A stretch of 41,584 nt of DNA from Hemicentrotus pulcherrimus. Lineage: Eukaryota; Echinodermata; Echinoidea; Camarodonta; Strongylocentrotidae. A program made the position numbers and the translations under genes. Positions 1-10,200 of the stretch are shown here, in pieces. Within the stretch, counting starts at the first letter, position 1; each line of letters begins with the position of its first letter. The stretch is from positions 53,538 through 95,121 of the forward strand of contig BEXV01001349.1 in assembly GCA_003118195.1 (NCBI GenBank). The letters run 5' to 3'. The notes under the pieces are model-generated. The model had not been told where the DNA came from. It worked only from the letters and a program-made list of their open reading frames with translations, and searched no databases.

Positions 1-17
1 GGGGGGGGGGGGGGGGG
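1..17. repeat. poly-G run at the window edge
   Basis: Seventeen consecutive G open the window. A second long G run sits directly against the assembly gap at 21,496-21,549, so such runs probably mark places where sequencing or assembly failed. The true length is uncertain. Confidence 0.8.
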
Positions 18-379
18 TTGCCTAGAAAGATGAGTTATTGAGAGGGATTAAGTGATTTTAATTTCTTGGTAAATGACAATACCACATCAATCATTGTCTA
101 TGTGGATGAACATCTGGACAATTTTTCTTTCTTTCAATAAAGGAGTGGTGATCTATATATGTTGTTCAGATTTACAAGCATTTATGAAGTAGAAGTGTAT
201 GTACATGTAATACAGTATTTGACTTTATACTGTTGCTTTTGAAATAATTGTTCATTCATTAATGTACCATAGTTTTTGTCTGCTGGTGATGGTAAATTGT
301 AAATTCAGAATAATTTGACGTACATGTACATTTATTTTATCTTTGATATGGTGCCCCCTCCCCCTCATTTCCCTCTCCT

Positions 380-535
380 ATCTCCCTCCCCCCTCTCTCT
401 CTCTCTCTCTCTCCTCCTTATGGTCCTCCTTCATTCCCTCTCCCTCGCCCTCTCCCTCTCTCTCTCCCTCCCTCTCCCTCCCTCTCCCTCTCCCTCTTCC
501 TCTCTCTCTCTTTCTCTTTCTTTCTCCCCCCTTCC
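380..535. repeat. CT-rich low-complexity tract
   Basis: Nearly pure pyrimidine with (CT)n and CCCT blocks. Open frames across it on both strands encode only Ser/Leu/Pro or Arg/Glu runs and are artefacts of composition. No gene is supported between 1 and 980. Confidence 0.85.
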
Positions 536-1008
536 ACCCTTCCACATGCCTCCACATGCATGCCTCTCTATTCCTCTGAGCAACCAACTACATGATCCTT
601 TCTTCATCATTTCTGTCTTTATCATGCCTTCCTATACAACTTGTTGCAATTTCTGCTTCCTATAATCTACTCATCTTGACTGGATTAATACTTTGATTTC
701 CAAGAAATCAAATGAAAGAACTCTCTCTCTATATATCTTGCTTATTAAATTGTACAATTTGTTTTAATTTGCTGCATATCCACCTAAAAAGAGTCAAGGC
801 TGTATCATTTATCTCTCTCGCTCTGTCATCTTGACTATTGTCATTTTAACTATTGTCTGTATTCCATTGATATACCGCCGTCAGAATTATTTTCACTCCA
901 GACTTGCATTTGAAAGAACGCTGTCTTCTCATCTCTCTGACTCTTTCTCTTTCTTTTCTTAGTCTGCCTTTTTCACTGTCTTGTATTGTAATGTAGCTTT
1001 GTCTGCCT

Positions 1009-1870
1009 TTGTATCTCTCTCTCTCTCTCTCTCTCTTTCTCTTTCTCTTTCTCTTACTCGATATTTCTCCTTTTTTGGCCCGTACACTCGCTCCCATCTC
1101 CTTTGTCATTCCGAGGTTGGATCAAAAGCTTTGCTTGCTCTAGCCTCCACATCCTTGACCTAAGGCTAAGATTCCAAAGACGAGGCAAATATGAGATTCT
1201 TCGCAAGACTCTCTCATCCTCCCTCCTTCTTTTTCATCCCCTCTCCTTTATCATCCATCCTCTCTGCTCTTTCCCAATTATCCTCCGCTTTCCTCTTTAA
1301 ATACCCTTTCTCTCATTCAACATTTATGTCTCTGAGTCTGTGATCCTATTTGTTCAATTGTATAGCAACATGTAAGATACATGGCTTTTGCATGTACAAT
1401 TATGTATAGATCTCTTTCTCCTATTTTTTGTACCATATTTTTCAGGGGTTTAGACAAAAAACTTTTAGGATCTCTTCATTTTATCTCCCTATCTCTCTTT
1501 GAGTATTGCCACCAATTCTGTCTCCTGCTTCTCCCTCTCTTTCTCCTTGTGTATCTTTTCTTTCCCATTTCTGTCATTGTTTCCTTCATTTTATCTGTTT
1601 TCCTCCCTCTCTCTATGCTTTTCTGATTATATTTCTGCTTTCCCTCCCCCTCACTTTTATCTGTATATTTCTCCCTTTATATCTCTCTCTTTCTCTCTCT
1701 CCCTTTCTTGCTTGGAAGACTTTTTGCTTTTTTATCTGTTTTTCTCTTGTTGTTTCACTCCAACTCTGTCATCCCCCCTCTCTCCCTTTCCTCCCACTCC
1801 CCTTCCATCTCTCTCCCCTTCCCTCTCTCTATTTCCCCCTCTCTGTTTCCCCCCTCTACATGTATTTCTA
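1009..1870. repeat. pyrimidine-rich region with (CT)n core
   Basis: A (CT)n core at about 1,015-1,055 is followed by scattered C/T-rich sequence to about 1,870. The long Ser/Leu/Phe-rich frames here show no domain or codon signature. No coding exon is supported. Confidence 0.7.
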
Positions 1871-2039
1871 TATTTGTCAACCCGCTCTAAAGAATTGACC
1901 TACATAGTAAAATAGTACACCTGTGCATCTACTGTGAGACTATGCCCTCACACTCTCATTTAAAAAAAAGTTACGTTGACCTGATGTACTTTTAATTATC
2001 AACACTCAATCATATAGATATATAGGCTTAAATATTATA

Positions 2040-2332
2040 TCATTCCTTTCTGATTAAAATCCTTGACCGTGCTAATGCATTTCTATTCCGAGTTGAAAGT
2101 TGCCAGAGCTTTCCGTGTGGCTGGCTTTCGCACTTAAACGGTAATATTATTAATAGAATTTCAATTTTGCAATTTACCTTTTAATGAAAATTTCTTGATT
2201 GCAATTTTGTTTTTAGATGCATATTCATATACATCAATATTTGGAAATGAGGAATATCTTATTTTGTATAAATCTTTTGTATTGTTTTTACAAAAATAAA
2301 GTCTTGTTGGCTTTCCCCTAAAAAAAAAAAAA
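2040..2332 (+). other. possible retroposed 3' end (AATAAA plus poly-A)
   Basis: AATAAA at 2,295-2,300 is followed about 20 bases later by 13 A (2,320-2,332). This is the layout of a genomically inserted polyadenylated transcript tail or the 3' end of a retroelement. No coding remnant is visible upstream, and the left boundary is a guess. Confidence 0.35.
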
Positions 2333-2416
2333 CATATGGTATATACTTTCAGATAAGTCTAGATGTTGATTGGAGTAACATTGTTGCAGCGACAAATTGT
2401 CATTCTGTCTGTGTGG

Positions 2417-2481
2417 AGCCAGAAGGGCATTAACTCATATACAGGTACTCCAACACACAGAGTTAATGCCCCTCTGGATCT
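2417..2481. repeat. short hairpin repeat, copy 1
   Basis: Left arm AGCCAGAAGGGCATTAACTC at 2,417-2,436 and a near-complementary right arm at 2,460-2,481, separated by about 23 bases. The same arms recur elsewhere in the window (about 4.84, 4.88, 5.89, 20.48, 23.5 and 23.6 kb), so this is a dispersed small foldback family. Confidence 0.65.
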
Positions 2482-4260
2482 GAAAAGATGATGTGATAAT
2501 AAACCACCTGTTGAGAACGGACACTTTTAATCACACACATTGTTATTACATTGTTGTACATTTGTTATTATTGCTGTATACTCATTCTACATAGCTGCCA
2601 AACGTTCCTATTTTGGAGGAACGATTCCTGTTTTCTGGCCTCCAAACTATTGTTTTGAACCCTACATTCCTCTCTGTGTGAAAATGGATACAAAATAGGC
2701 TGTATTCCTAATTTTGCCTTCAGAGGTATGATTCAATGATAGGTTGTTTTTGATTCAGAATCATGAAAAATTAAGTTTTAAAGCCCCACTGCACTACGTA
2801 TAGCTACTCGCGCCGTCTACATAGCAAACAATGCCTAATCGGTGCCAGTTGGTCCCCCATGAACCCCTTTTTGTTATGTCAATTGAGAACTGATTTGATG
2901 AGATAACCACCTGTCAGTGACCATGCAGGAATGTCTAACCCCTCTGGCCAAACTAGTGCAGACTTGCTTTAATAAATATTTTAGGTTTGTAAAATCACCT
3001 ACCTAAGTACCTTCATATCTAAGTAAGATAGTAAAAATTATATTTGGTTTTCTCCTGTGTTGCCATGTGTTATATTGCAGTTACATACAATATGACATCA
3101 AGTGTTCCAAGAAAATAATTTCAGCAATTAATTTTACAATGTGTTCACATCTCTATGAGATAGCAGTGTAATAATGATAATAAACAGGTTTAAAATTCTC
3201 TTGGAGATTTATCTCTTTCTCTTTTTAATATTTGTTCGAGGGGATGGGGTGGCGGTAATGAAATGGTGTATGCTTAATCCAATTATCTAAAATGTGAAAA
3301 TCCACTTTTAAGTCATTAATAATCATAATCATAATGGTAGTAATAATAATGATAATATTGATAATGTACATTATGATTAGAAAATTAAAAAATAATGATA
3401 ATAATACCAGTAATAGTAATTAAAAACCAAAATATAATAATAATGATTAGAATGAAAATATTATTATTTTATTTTATTTTAAATGATAATAATGATAATA
3501 ATATTCTGGCTTTATATTGCACTTGATACAAAGACAAAGATCTGACAGATCCTAAATGTTGATATACAGGTGAATTTCTACACCAACTTGGGGTCTGATT
3601 TTTGACTCATTCAAATTTAATATACACTTTGGACAAATAATGATATATATTATTCACATTTAAATCAAAATTGAAATAGTTTGGGGTACAATTTAAGCAT
3701 AGCACTAGGTGCATTGGCATTGATGTATTTATTTTTTTGGCCAGGTGTACATTTTCAAGTACTGTATTGAAGAGAAGATGTATGGATTTTAGGGCCACAC
3801 TTAACCCAGAAAGAAGTGTAAATGATAAAAAAATTGATTGGATAGCCCTTTTTGATTGATTTTCATAACATCAGAATCTCAAGTACTGTAGATTGATTTT
3901 GTGTGAAGTATAATAATCATCATGAGGTCGTTAATTTCTGAAACAAAGGGTTAAGATAAGAACTAGTCCTGGGTGACTCGATAGAGGTCAGTTCCATCGA
4001 CGATGATGATGAACTAGAGCTAGGTTAAGACTGGTGGAGCAATTTGAAGAACTAGCTCACTGTATCACGCCTGCCCGCAGGCCAATTAGTAGACTATGGG
4101 GTTCAAGCGTGAAGATGAGTGTGTAGAAAATAGAACGTGTCTGGCAGGGAGAGGGTTAAACTGACCTGAAAGCGTGTTTTTTTCGCCAAGTGGACATCCG
4201 ATGATCAATAATGAGGGGGGTCTTGTTTGACGTGCACAGCTAGCGCAGCACGAATTAGAA
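2482..4260. other. non-coding stretch with AAT/GAT-rich patch
   Basis: No exon is recognised. About 3,318-3,500 is a degenerate (AAT)n/(GAT)n patch. The rest is AT-rich and unique by eye. Confidence 0.5.
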
Positions 4261-4274
4261 GAAGATGAAAGCAC

Positions 4275-4665
4275 TTTCAATAGAGAGAGAGAGAGAGAGA
4301 GAGAGAGGGAATGAAAGAGACATACAGAGAGAGATATATAAGTAAGGTTGCAAATCTTGTTCGGTGTGCTCAGCAAAAATTGAAAAAAAGATGAAATCAC
4401 TTTCAATAGGGGGAGGGTGGATAGAGAGAGAGGTGAAGAGAAACAGAAATGGAGAGAGAGAGAGAGAGAGACAGAGAGAGAGAGACAGAGAGACATAGAA
4501 ACACAAACAGAGCTAGATAAAGATGGACACAGACAGGGAGAGGGAGACATAGAAATACAAGAGAGAAATGAAAGGTAACAGGATAGATAAAGAGAGAGAA
4601 ATAAAGCCGATGAGGAGACAGAAGGAAACAAAATAGACGGAGAGAGAGAGAGAGAGAGAGAAGGG
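4275..4665. repeat. GA-rich microsatellite cluster
   Basis: Three (GA)n cores (about 4,281-4,307, 4,452-4,494 and 4,640-4,662) lie in purine-rich sequence. The phrase gaagatgaaa(g/t)cactttcaatag occurs twice (about 4,260 and 4,388), indicating an internal duplication of about 130 bp. The minus-strand Ser/Leu frames are artefacts. Confidence 0.75.
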
Positions 4666-4836
4666 GCTCAAAACACATGATATAGATATACTGAAAGTGC
4701 AAGAGCTACAACTGTTAAGAGATGATGCAGATATACAAAAAAAAAAAATACACTACACTTTGAGAGGTGGATAAGGAAATAAAAAGTTAGATACAAGACA
4801 GAAATGGAGAAGGGGATTAATATTATAATTAATATT

Positions 4837-4941
4837 AGCCAGAAGGGCATTGGCTCCTTAATTAAGTATCATCTGTTTGGTTGGAGCTAGAAGGGCGTTA
4901 ACTCTGCCTGAAAGTATTAGGGTTAATCCCTTCTGGCTCTC
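4837..4941. repeat. short hairpin repeat, copies 2 and 3
   Basis: AGCCAGAAGGGCATTGGCTC at 4,837-4,856, then GGAGCTAGAAGGGCGTTAAC from 4,882, whose complement lies at 4,920-4,940. These are two adjacent members of the hairpin family first seen at 2,417. Confidence 0.6.
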
Positions 4942-5099
4942 AACAGACGATTTGTAGTATCGTATTAATTGAAGGAGGTAGATGATGTAACCGCCAGGCA
5001 GAGAATATGTAATAGTAATTGATCTATAATGAGCCTGATTGAATTATTAGGAAGATAGAAACTGTATCAGATGGGAGCGAAGAGGGATTGTTAATGAAC

Positions 5100-5344
5100 T
5101 TGAAAAATGCAAGGAGATCATGAAAGAGAAGAAGACTTTGTTAGAGAGAGGGAGAGAAAGAGAGAGAGAGAGAGAGATGTAAAGAAAGAGGTGGATGGGA
5201 AGGTGGGAGAGAGAAGACACAGAATTAGAAAGGGAGGGATTGTGAGTGAGGGAGAGGCAGAGAAGGAGGAGGAGGAGGGGGAGAGAGAAGGGAGAGAGGA
5301 GAGATGGACAGAAATAGTGAAAGTACAGAGAGAGATGTGACAAT

Positions 5345-5381
<37 letters not shown>

Positions 5382-5620
5382 TGCAAGACGTATTTCATAG
5401 ATGATAGAAGAACAAGGTGGAAAAGAAAGGGAGATGGATAGAATGAGGAGATGAGGACAAAAAGAAGATAGTGAGAAAGAGAGAAAGAGGCAGTTGCAAA
5501 GAATCAGATGCATAGAGAAGGAGAGACAAAAAGGAAGGGGGAGAGAAAGACAAATGAGAGAAAGCAAGATTGAGAGAGGGGGTGAGAGAGAGGGAGAAAG
5601 GGGCGGGTATTGCGAGTTGA
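5100..5620. repeat. GA-rich low-complexity region
   Basis: About 500 bases of almost pure purine on the + strand, with a clean (GA)n run at about 5,348-5,379. Open frames on both strands are low-complexity. Confidence 0.8.
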
Positions 5621-5893
5621 TGACTCATTGATGATAGAATAACATAGAGTGTCTGGTGATGAGAGAAGATGCAGACACAATGAAACCCAAGAAGGAAAGG
5701 AAGGGGTGACTGGAGAAATATAGAGTGCAACAACGAAAGACTCTCCGAGAGGAGATCGAGAATCAAGACGTATTGGAGCTGTTTATCTTGTCCTCAAGAG
5801 TAAAACTGGTATGCAAGAATGAAGAGAATACCGCCATCAAAATCTTTTGTCTTTCTCTGATGCGTATAAGATTGTAGAACGAATTGTCTGTTT

Positions 5894-5952
5894 TGAGCCA
5901 GAAGGGCATTCATTTTGTTTTAAGTTATATGCATTAATGACCTTGTAGCTCC
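5894..5952. repeat. short hairpin repeat, copy 4
   Basis: GAGCCAGAAGGGCATTCATT begins at about 5,894. A partial complementary arm (gcattaatgaccttgtagctcc) ends near 5,952. It is a diverged member of the hairpin family. Confidence 0.5.
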
Positions 5953-6139
5953 TAAGAGATATCATTTTCTCTTTTTGCTTTTTTTAAATGAGATATGATA
6001 AGTAGGAAAGCAAAAAAAGAATTGTCTTTAAAAGGAGTTGTTGTGATGGAAGTAAGTAGTTTGTGGCGGATGTATTTGAAGGAGATATTGAGATGGATAC
6101 TGTGTAGGAAATACACAAAGGATAAATTGTCTATTTGAG

Positions 6140-6300
6140 TGTGTGAGAGAAGAGGAGGAAGGGAGAAGAGAGAGAGAGAGAAAAAGCTGGAGAAAGAAAG
6201 GGGGAGAGAGAGGGGGGTAGAGATTGAGAGTGAGAAAGAGAGAGAGAGGGGGGAGAAGATTGAGAGAAATGGAAAGGGAGAGAGAGAGGAGCAGAAATGA
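6140..6300. repeat. GA-rich low-complexity region
   Basis: Purine-rich (GAGA / GGGGGAGA) sequence without coding signal. From 6,300 to about 6,900 I see no gene. A perfect 20-bp palindrome, AAGATCTTTGCAAAGATCTT, lies at 6,877-6,896. Confidence 0.7.
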
Positions 6301-6908
6301 AAATGGTCTGATGCTGACAAAGAAAAATGAAAGAAAAGAAAATATAAGTCAATGTAATGGATAAAAAAAAGAGTGAGGATGAGGACAGAAGGAACAAAAA
6401 GAGTTAATTTCAGAGTAATTTAAGCGGCTTAATGACAATCTCTGCCCATGTCATCTCCATCGCCAGACTTTCTCTCTTTCCTTTTTTGTCCTTTCCTTTC
6501 TTCTCTATGGCCAGAAGATGGACGTTGTGGCCGTAATCCTCTGTCCATCGTCCATTAATCGGCGGTCACTCCTTTGTCCAGTCAACGACAGTCTGGTTGT
6601 CTGGTGATAAATTGAAGTGGTTTGATATAGATGTAGGAAAATTACAAGAAAAAATGCAAGTGTTATTACATCAGAGAAACCAGCATGTCTACCTATATTA
6701 GTATCTTCGGCTCTTTGTGACGCACAAAGGCATGAATGGGACTAAGAAAATAGCATTTATACGGTCACTGGCAAATTATACTCGTCTATTTGCGGAAAAA
6801 CTCAATCGGATGCCTATTGAAAGTGAAGTTCATTCAAAAGTAGCGAGTTGGACAGAATGAAATAAAAAAATATTTAAAGATCTTTGCAAAGATCTTCGTT
6901 TACTTTTT

Positions 6909-7075
6909 CCTTGACTTGAATATCTTTTTTTTTTTTACTTTTTGACCATTTCTTAAGATTTCCAGAATGATTGTTGTGCCCTGTGTCTATGACTGACATT
7001 TGTTTCATCTTTTTTGGGGTCGTTTCTCCAAACTTTCAGATGATAGCTTGTAAAATAGATCGAGACATTTTCATA
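6909..7075 (+). pseudogene. decayed partial copy of the first zinc-finger exon and its intron flank
   Basis: This segment aligns to about 7,080-7,235 at an offset of about 163-165 bp. The shared parts are the ttccag block (6,960 vs 7,125), the tctatga..acat block, and the exon itself. The exon copy at about 7,034-7,072 retains the string for Q-x-I-A-C-K-I, but the next codons read gat-cga instead of tgt-gga. The second zinc-ligand cysteine and everything after it are therefore lost. The 3' half of the exon and the donor site are unrecognisable. It is inferred to be a tandem duplicate of the exon acceptor region that then decayed. Confidence 0.7.
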
Positions 7076-7193
7076 TTTGTCTCCTTGATTTTATTTTTCA
7101 AACTTCTTGATCACTCTTGCACTTTTCCAGACTTAATGTTGTATTCTGTTCTATGATTTACATGTATATTTTCTTTTTTTGTTGTTTCTGCAG

Positions 7194-7276
7194 ATTTCCA
7201 GACGATAGCTTGTAAAATATGTGGAGACAGATCTTCAGGTGTACACTATGGAATCATCTCATGTGAGGGATGCAAG
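7194..7276 (+). CDS. receptor exon: first zinc finger
   Basis: The acceptor tttctgcag ends at 7,193 and the donor AAG|gtaagc is at 7,276/7,277. The first two bases finish a codon from an unseen upstream exon. It encodes residues FQ..CEGCK with all four cysteines of the first zinc finger and the P-box CEGCK at the exon end. Splitting the P-box from GFFRR by a phase-0 intron is a common layout in nuclear-receptor genes. Confidence 0.95.
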
Positions 7277-10200
7277 GTAAGCTTTAAATCTATCCCACCC
7301 CTAAAAGGTAATGGATCATTCCTTATACCTTTGTTTGAAAATTGGTAGGACTTGTCGACTCTTTGGAATGGGAATGCATTGTAGCATCAGCGGTTGAGGA
7401 ATTAAGTATGGGCGACGGAAAGTGTAATTCTGTTGATTTCAAACCTGAATGACGATGAAGTTATCCAATATTACGTTATGGGAGAGTGAAATGTCAAGAT
7501 CCAGTCTGTGAAATATATTAGGAGGCAAATCACCTTTTTGTTCAATTTACGCTTACACTTTTCTTGTGTAAGAGTAAATTGAACAAAAAAAGTGATTTGT
7601 ACTTGACCATTGTCTCCTAATATATTTCACAGACTGGATCTTGACATTCCATTCTCTTCTACAAATTCAAAAATACTTTTTTCATTTTTCATTCAAAGTT
7701 GATTGGCATAGTACAATTTTAAGATCACTTTGGGCAATAGTTTTAACCATGCCCCTCAAAACGGTCAATATCATTTTAATATTCAATATATCAGGGTTTG
7801 TTCAGGATATGTGTGAGGAGACAAGAAAAAGTATTGGAGGAAAGTTTTGATTAAGGAAAGGGTGAGATCAGTGTTGACATCATTTTCCTTCTGTTAGCCT
7901 AATTATGATTTACATATCAATAACCTCCTCCCTGATTAGATAAAATTATGACTGCATTCATGGTTTCTTTCAGGGTTTCTGAAGGAGATGTCTAAGAAAA
8001 GAAAATGAGTACGTCTATCTTAAAAGAGGATGTGGTATTTCAGAATCGTTGATTTTGCTGACATTTACCATTGAAATTTTGAAATTCTGTCCACTTCTCC
8101 CGTATCGGCTAATATTTTGACAGCTAATATTTTGACAACATTAGTTTGAATGAATCCATTGTTACTTTCAGGATTCTTCAGGATGTGTGTAAGAAGACAA
8201 CAGTAGTAGGTTGGGTTTAGGGGCAGGAATATGTGAGATTGCATAGACTCTTTTTTTGCTTCTGAGAGTCAATGAGAGTTTTCATTCCACTTACCTTCCC
8301 TCTGAGTGGCTAACATTTTGATTGCATTTTTTTTTTTACCGGATTTCTTCAGGAGGTGTCTAAAAGAGGCAGATCTAGAAGTATATCTGTGTTAGGGGAT
8401 AGAAGTCTAAGATTAGTATAGACTGCATCTGCTTCTATAAGCCAATAGGAATATAAATTCCAGTAGCCTGTTCTCTGATTGGCTAATATTTGATTGCATG
8501 TTTTGATTGCATTCAATTGCAGGGTTTCTTCAGGAGGTGTCTAAGGAGACAGAAGGAGTATGTATGTGTTCGGGGAGGCAAATGTGAGATCAGTAGACAA
8601 CATAGAAATAGATGTCCCGCCTGCCGCTACAAGAAGTGCCTTGAACTTGGAATGTCCAAAGATGGTATGACATTAATCCTCAAGATCTCGGGGTCAGTTT
8701 CACAAGACACTCACAACCCTAAGTTTGTGGACAATTCATTAAATGTGTATAAATTCTATAACAGAAGTTCTATTGGAGGTCCAAGAACTTGGACTTTGGA
8801 TGGTCTTGTGAAACTAGCTACTGATTGATGTCTTGCAATTGAAATAACATATCCATCAATATCTAAAAATTGCTCATAGCAAGACGTAATAACATGTAAG
8901 TGTGCAACAACTGCCCCTCCCCTAATCTGATGATTTTATAGATCATGCAGAAACACATGATAAAAGTATGATTCAAACATTTTGGGACGATTTTCTGTAG
9001 TAATAATTTATCAGGAGAGAGGATTGGTTTTTTCAATGCCCCACTATTATCTTGTAAAGAATGTAGAACAGTAAACTACAGTAAACTACAGTATTTGTAT
9101 ACATGTAGGCCAACAGCAATACAAACAATCTTTTGGATATTGGCTTTCTTACGTCCTTTTTAACTGTCAAATTGATCTTCTTCATCTTCTCCTCCTCCTC
9201 CTCCTCTTTCGACACATATCATCTTTGCTTATCTAGTAATATTTGTCTCTCACCCTCATCCTCTTATAAAAATAATCCTTCTTTTATCCCTTCTCTCAAA
9301 GACTCAAAGTAATTTTCTCAAATTTACTATTGTTTAACCATCTGCTTAGAATTTTCCTTGAATCTTTCAAGAATACTTAAGTTCCTACATTGATTTTTGG
9401 ATCACGTGAAGTATGAATTGGACATGAAATGTTTTTTAATGCTACATGTACATTTGTGCATTCCTAGAGCAGTTGAAGAATATGGATTTGACCACAGTTA
9501 TAAACCAAATATTCTGGAAATGACCGGTACATAGGATTGCCCTGTGCACTAAGTGACCGGCTAAAATCCTGTTTGTTTTGGGTCACTTTAGAGCCCTACT
9601 TTTGAAGTCCACTGACCTCATATTACCCTGCCCACATGTCGGCTAGAATAGTGTCCCCCTCATCAAGGACAATTACACACTGTTATTAAACCAAGTGGTG
9701 TGTTGTGCACTTTGAATCAGTTAAAATTGTAGGACATGATTTATTAGGGGTCATGATTTAAGAAGACAATACACTTGAAGGTTGTTTGGAAGTCCTTAGT
9801 CTTCAGAGCCATGGAATGTCATGGGAAATTGTGTCCCTGATTTGATAGAGATTGTGTCTCTCTCAAACTTGCAAAACAGTGACAAATTAAGGATGCTTCA
9901 TTTCATATCCATTGCCCTACTCTTCTGATAAACACACCACACAATCACCAAACTATATTTAAACAAAGCTAAAATGTAGATAGCTGTATTTCTGTCATGA
10001 ATCTTACAACTTGCTTGAGTTGGGATTCAGCCACAATGACCCCCCCCCCCCCTCCCCTCTTCCCCATCCCTCCCCTCTTCCCCATCCCTCCTATCTCCCC
10101 GATCCTTCCTATCTCCCCCATCCTCCCCTAATCTACAAACGATTCTCAGTAGAATATATATTTACCAGGACACTTTTTACTGTAGAAATGACAGCTTGCT

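Noticed and set aside
315..1915. Several open frames of 60-138 codons on the + strand
   Set aside because: They are translations of CT-rich DNA (Ser/Leu/Phe/Pro runs), overlap in several frames at once, and have no splice or start context.
4086..6397. Long minus-strand Ser/Leu frames and their Arg/Glu counterparts
   Set aside because: They arise from GA/CT microsatellites; similar frames appear over every such tract in the window.
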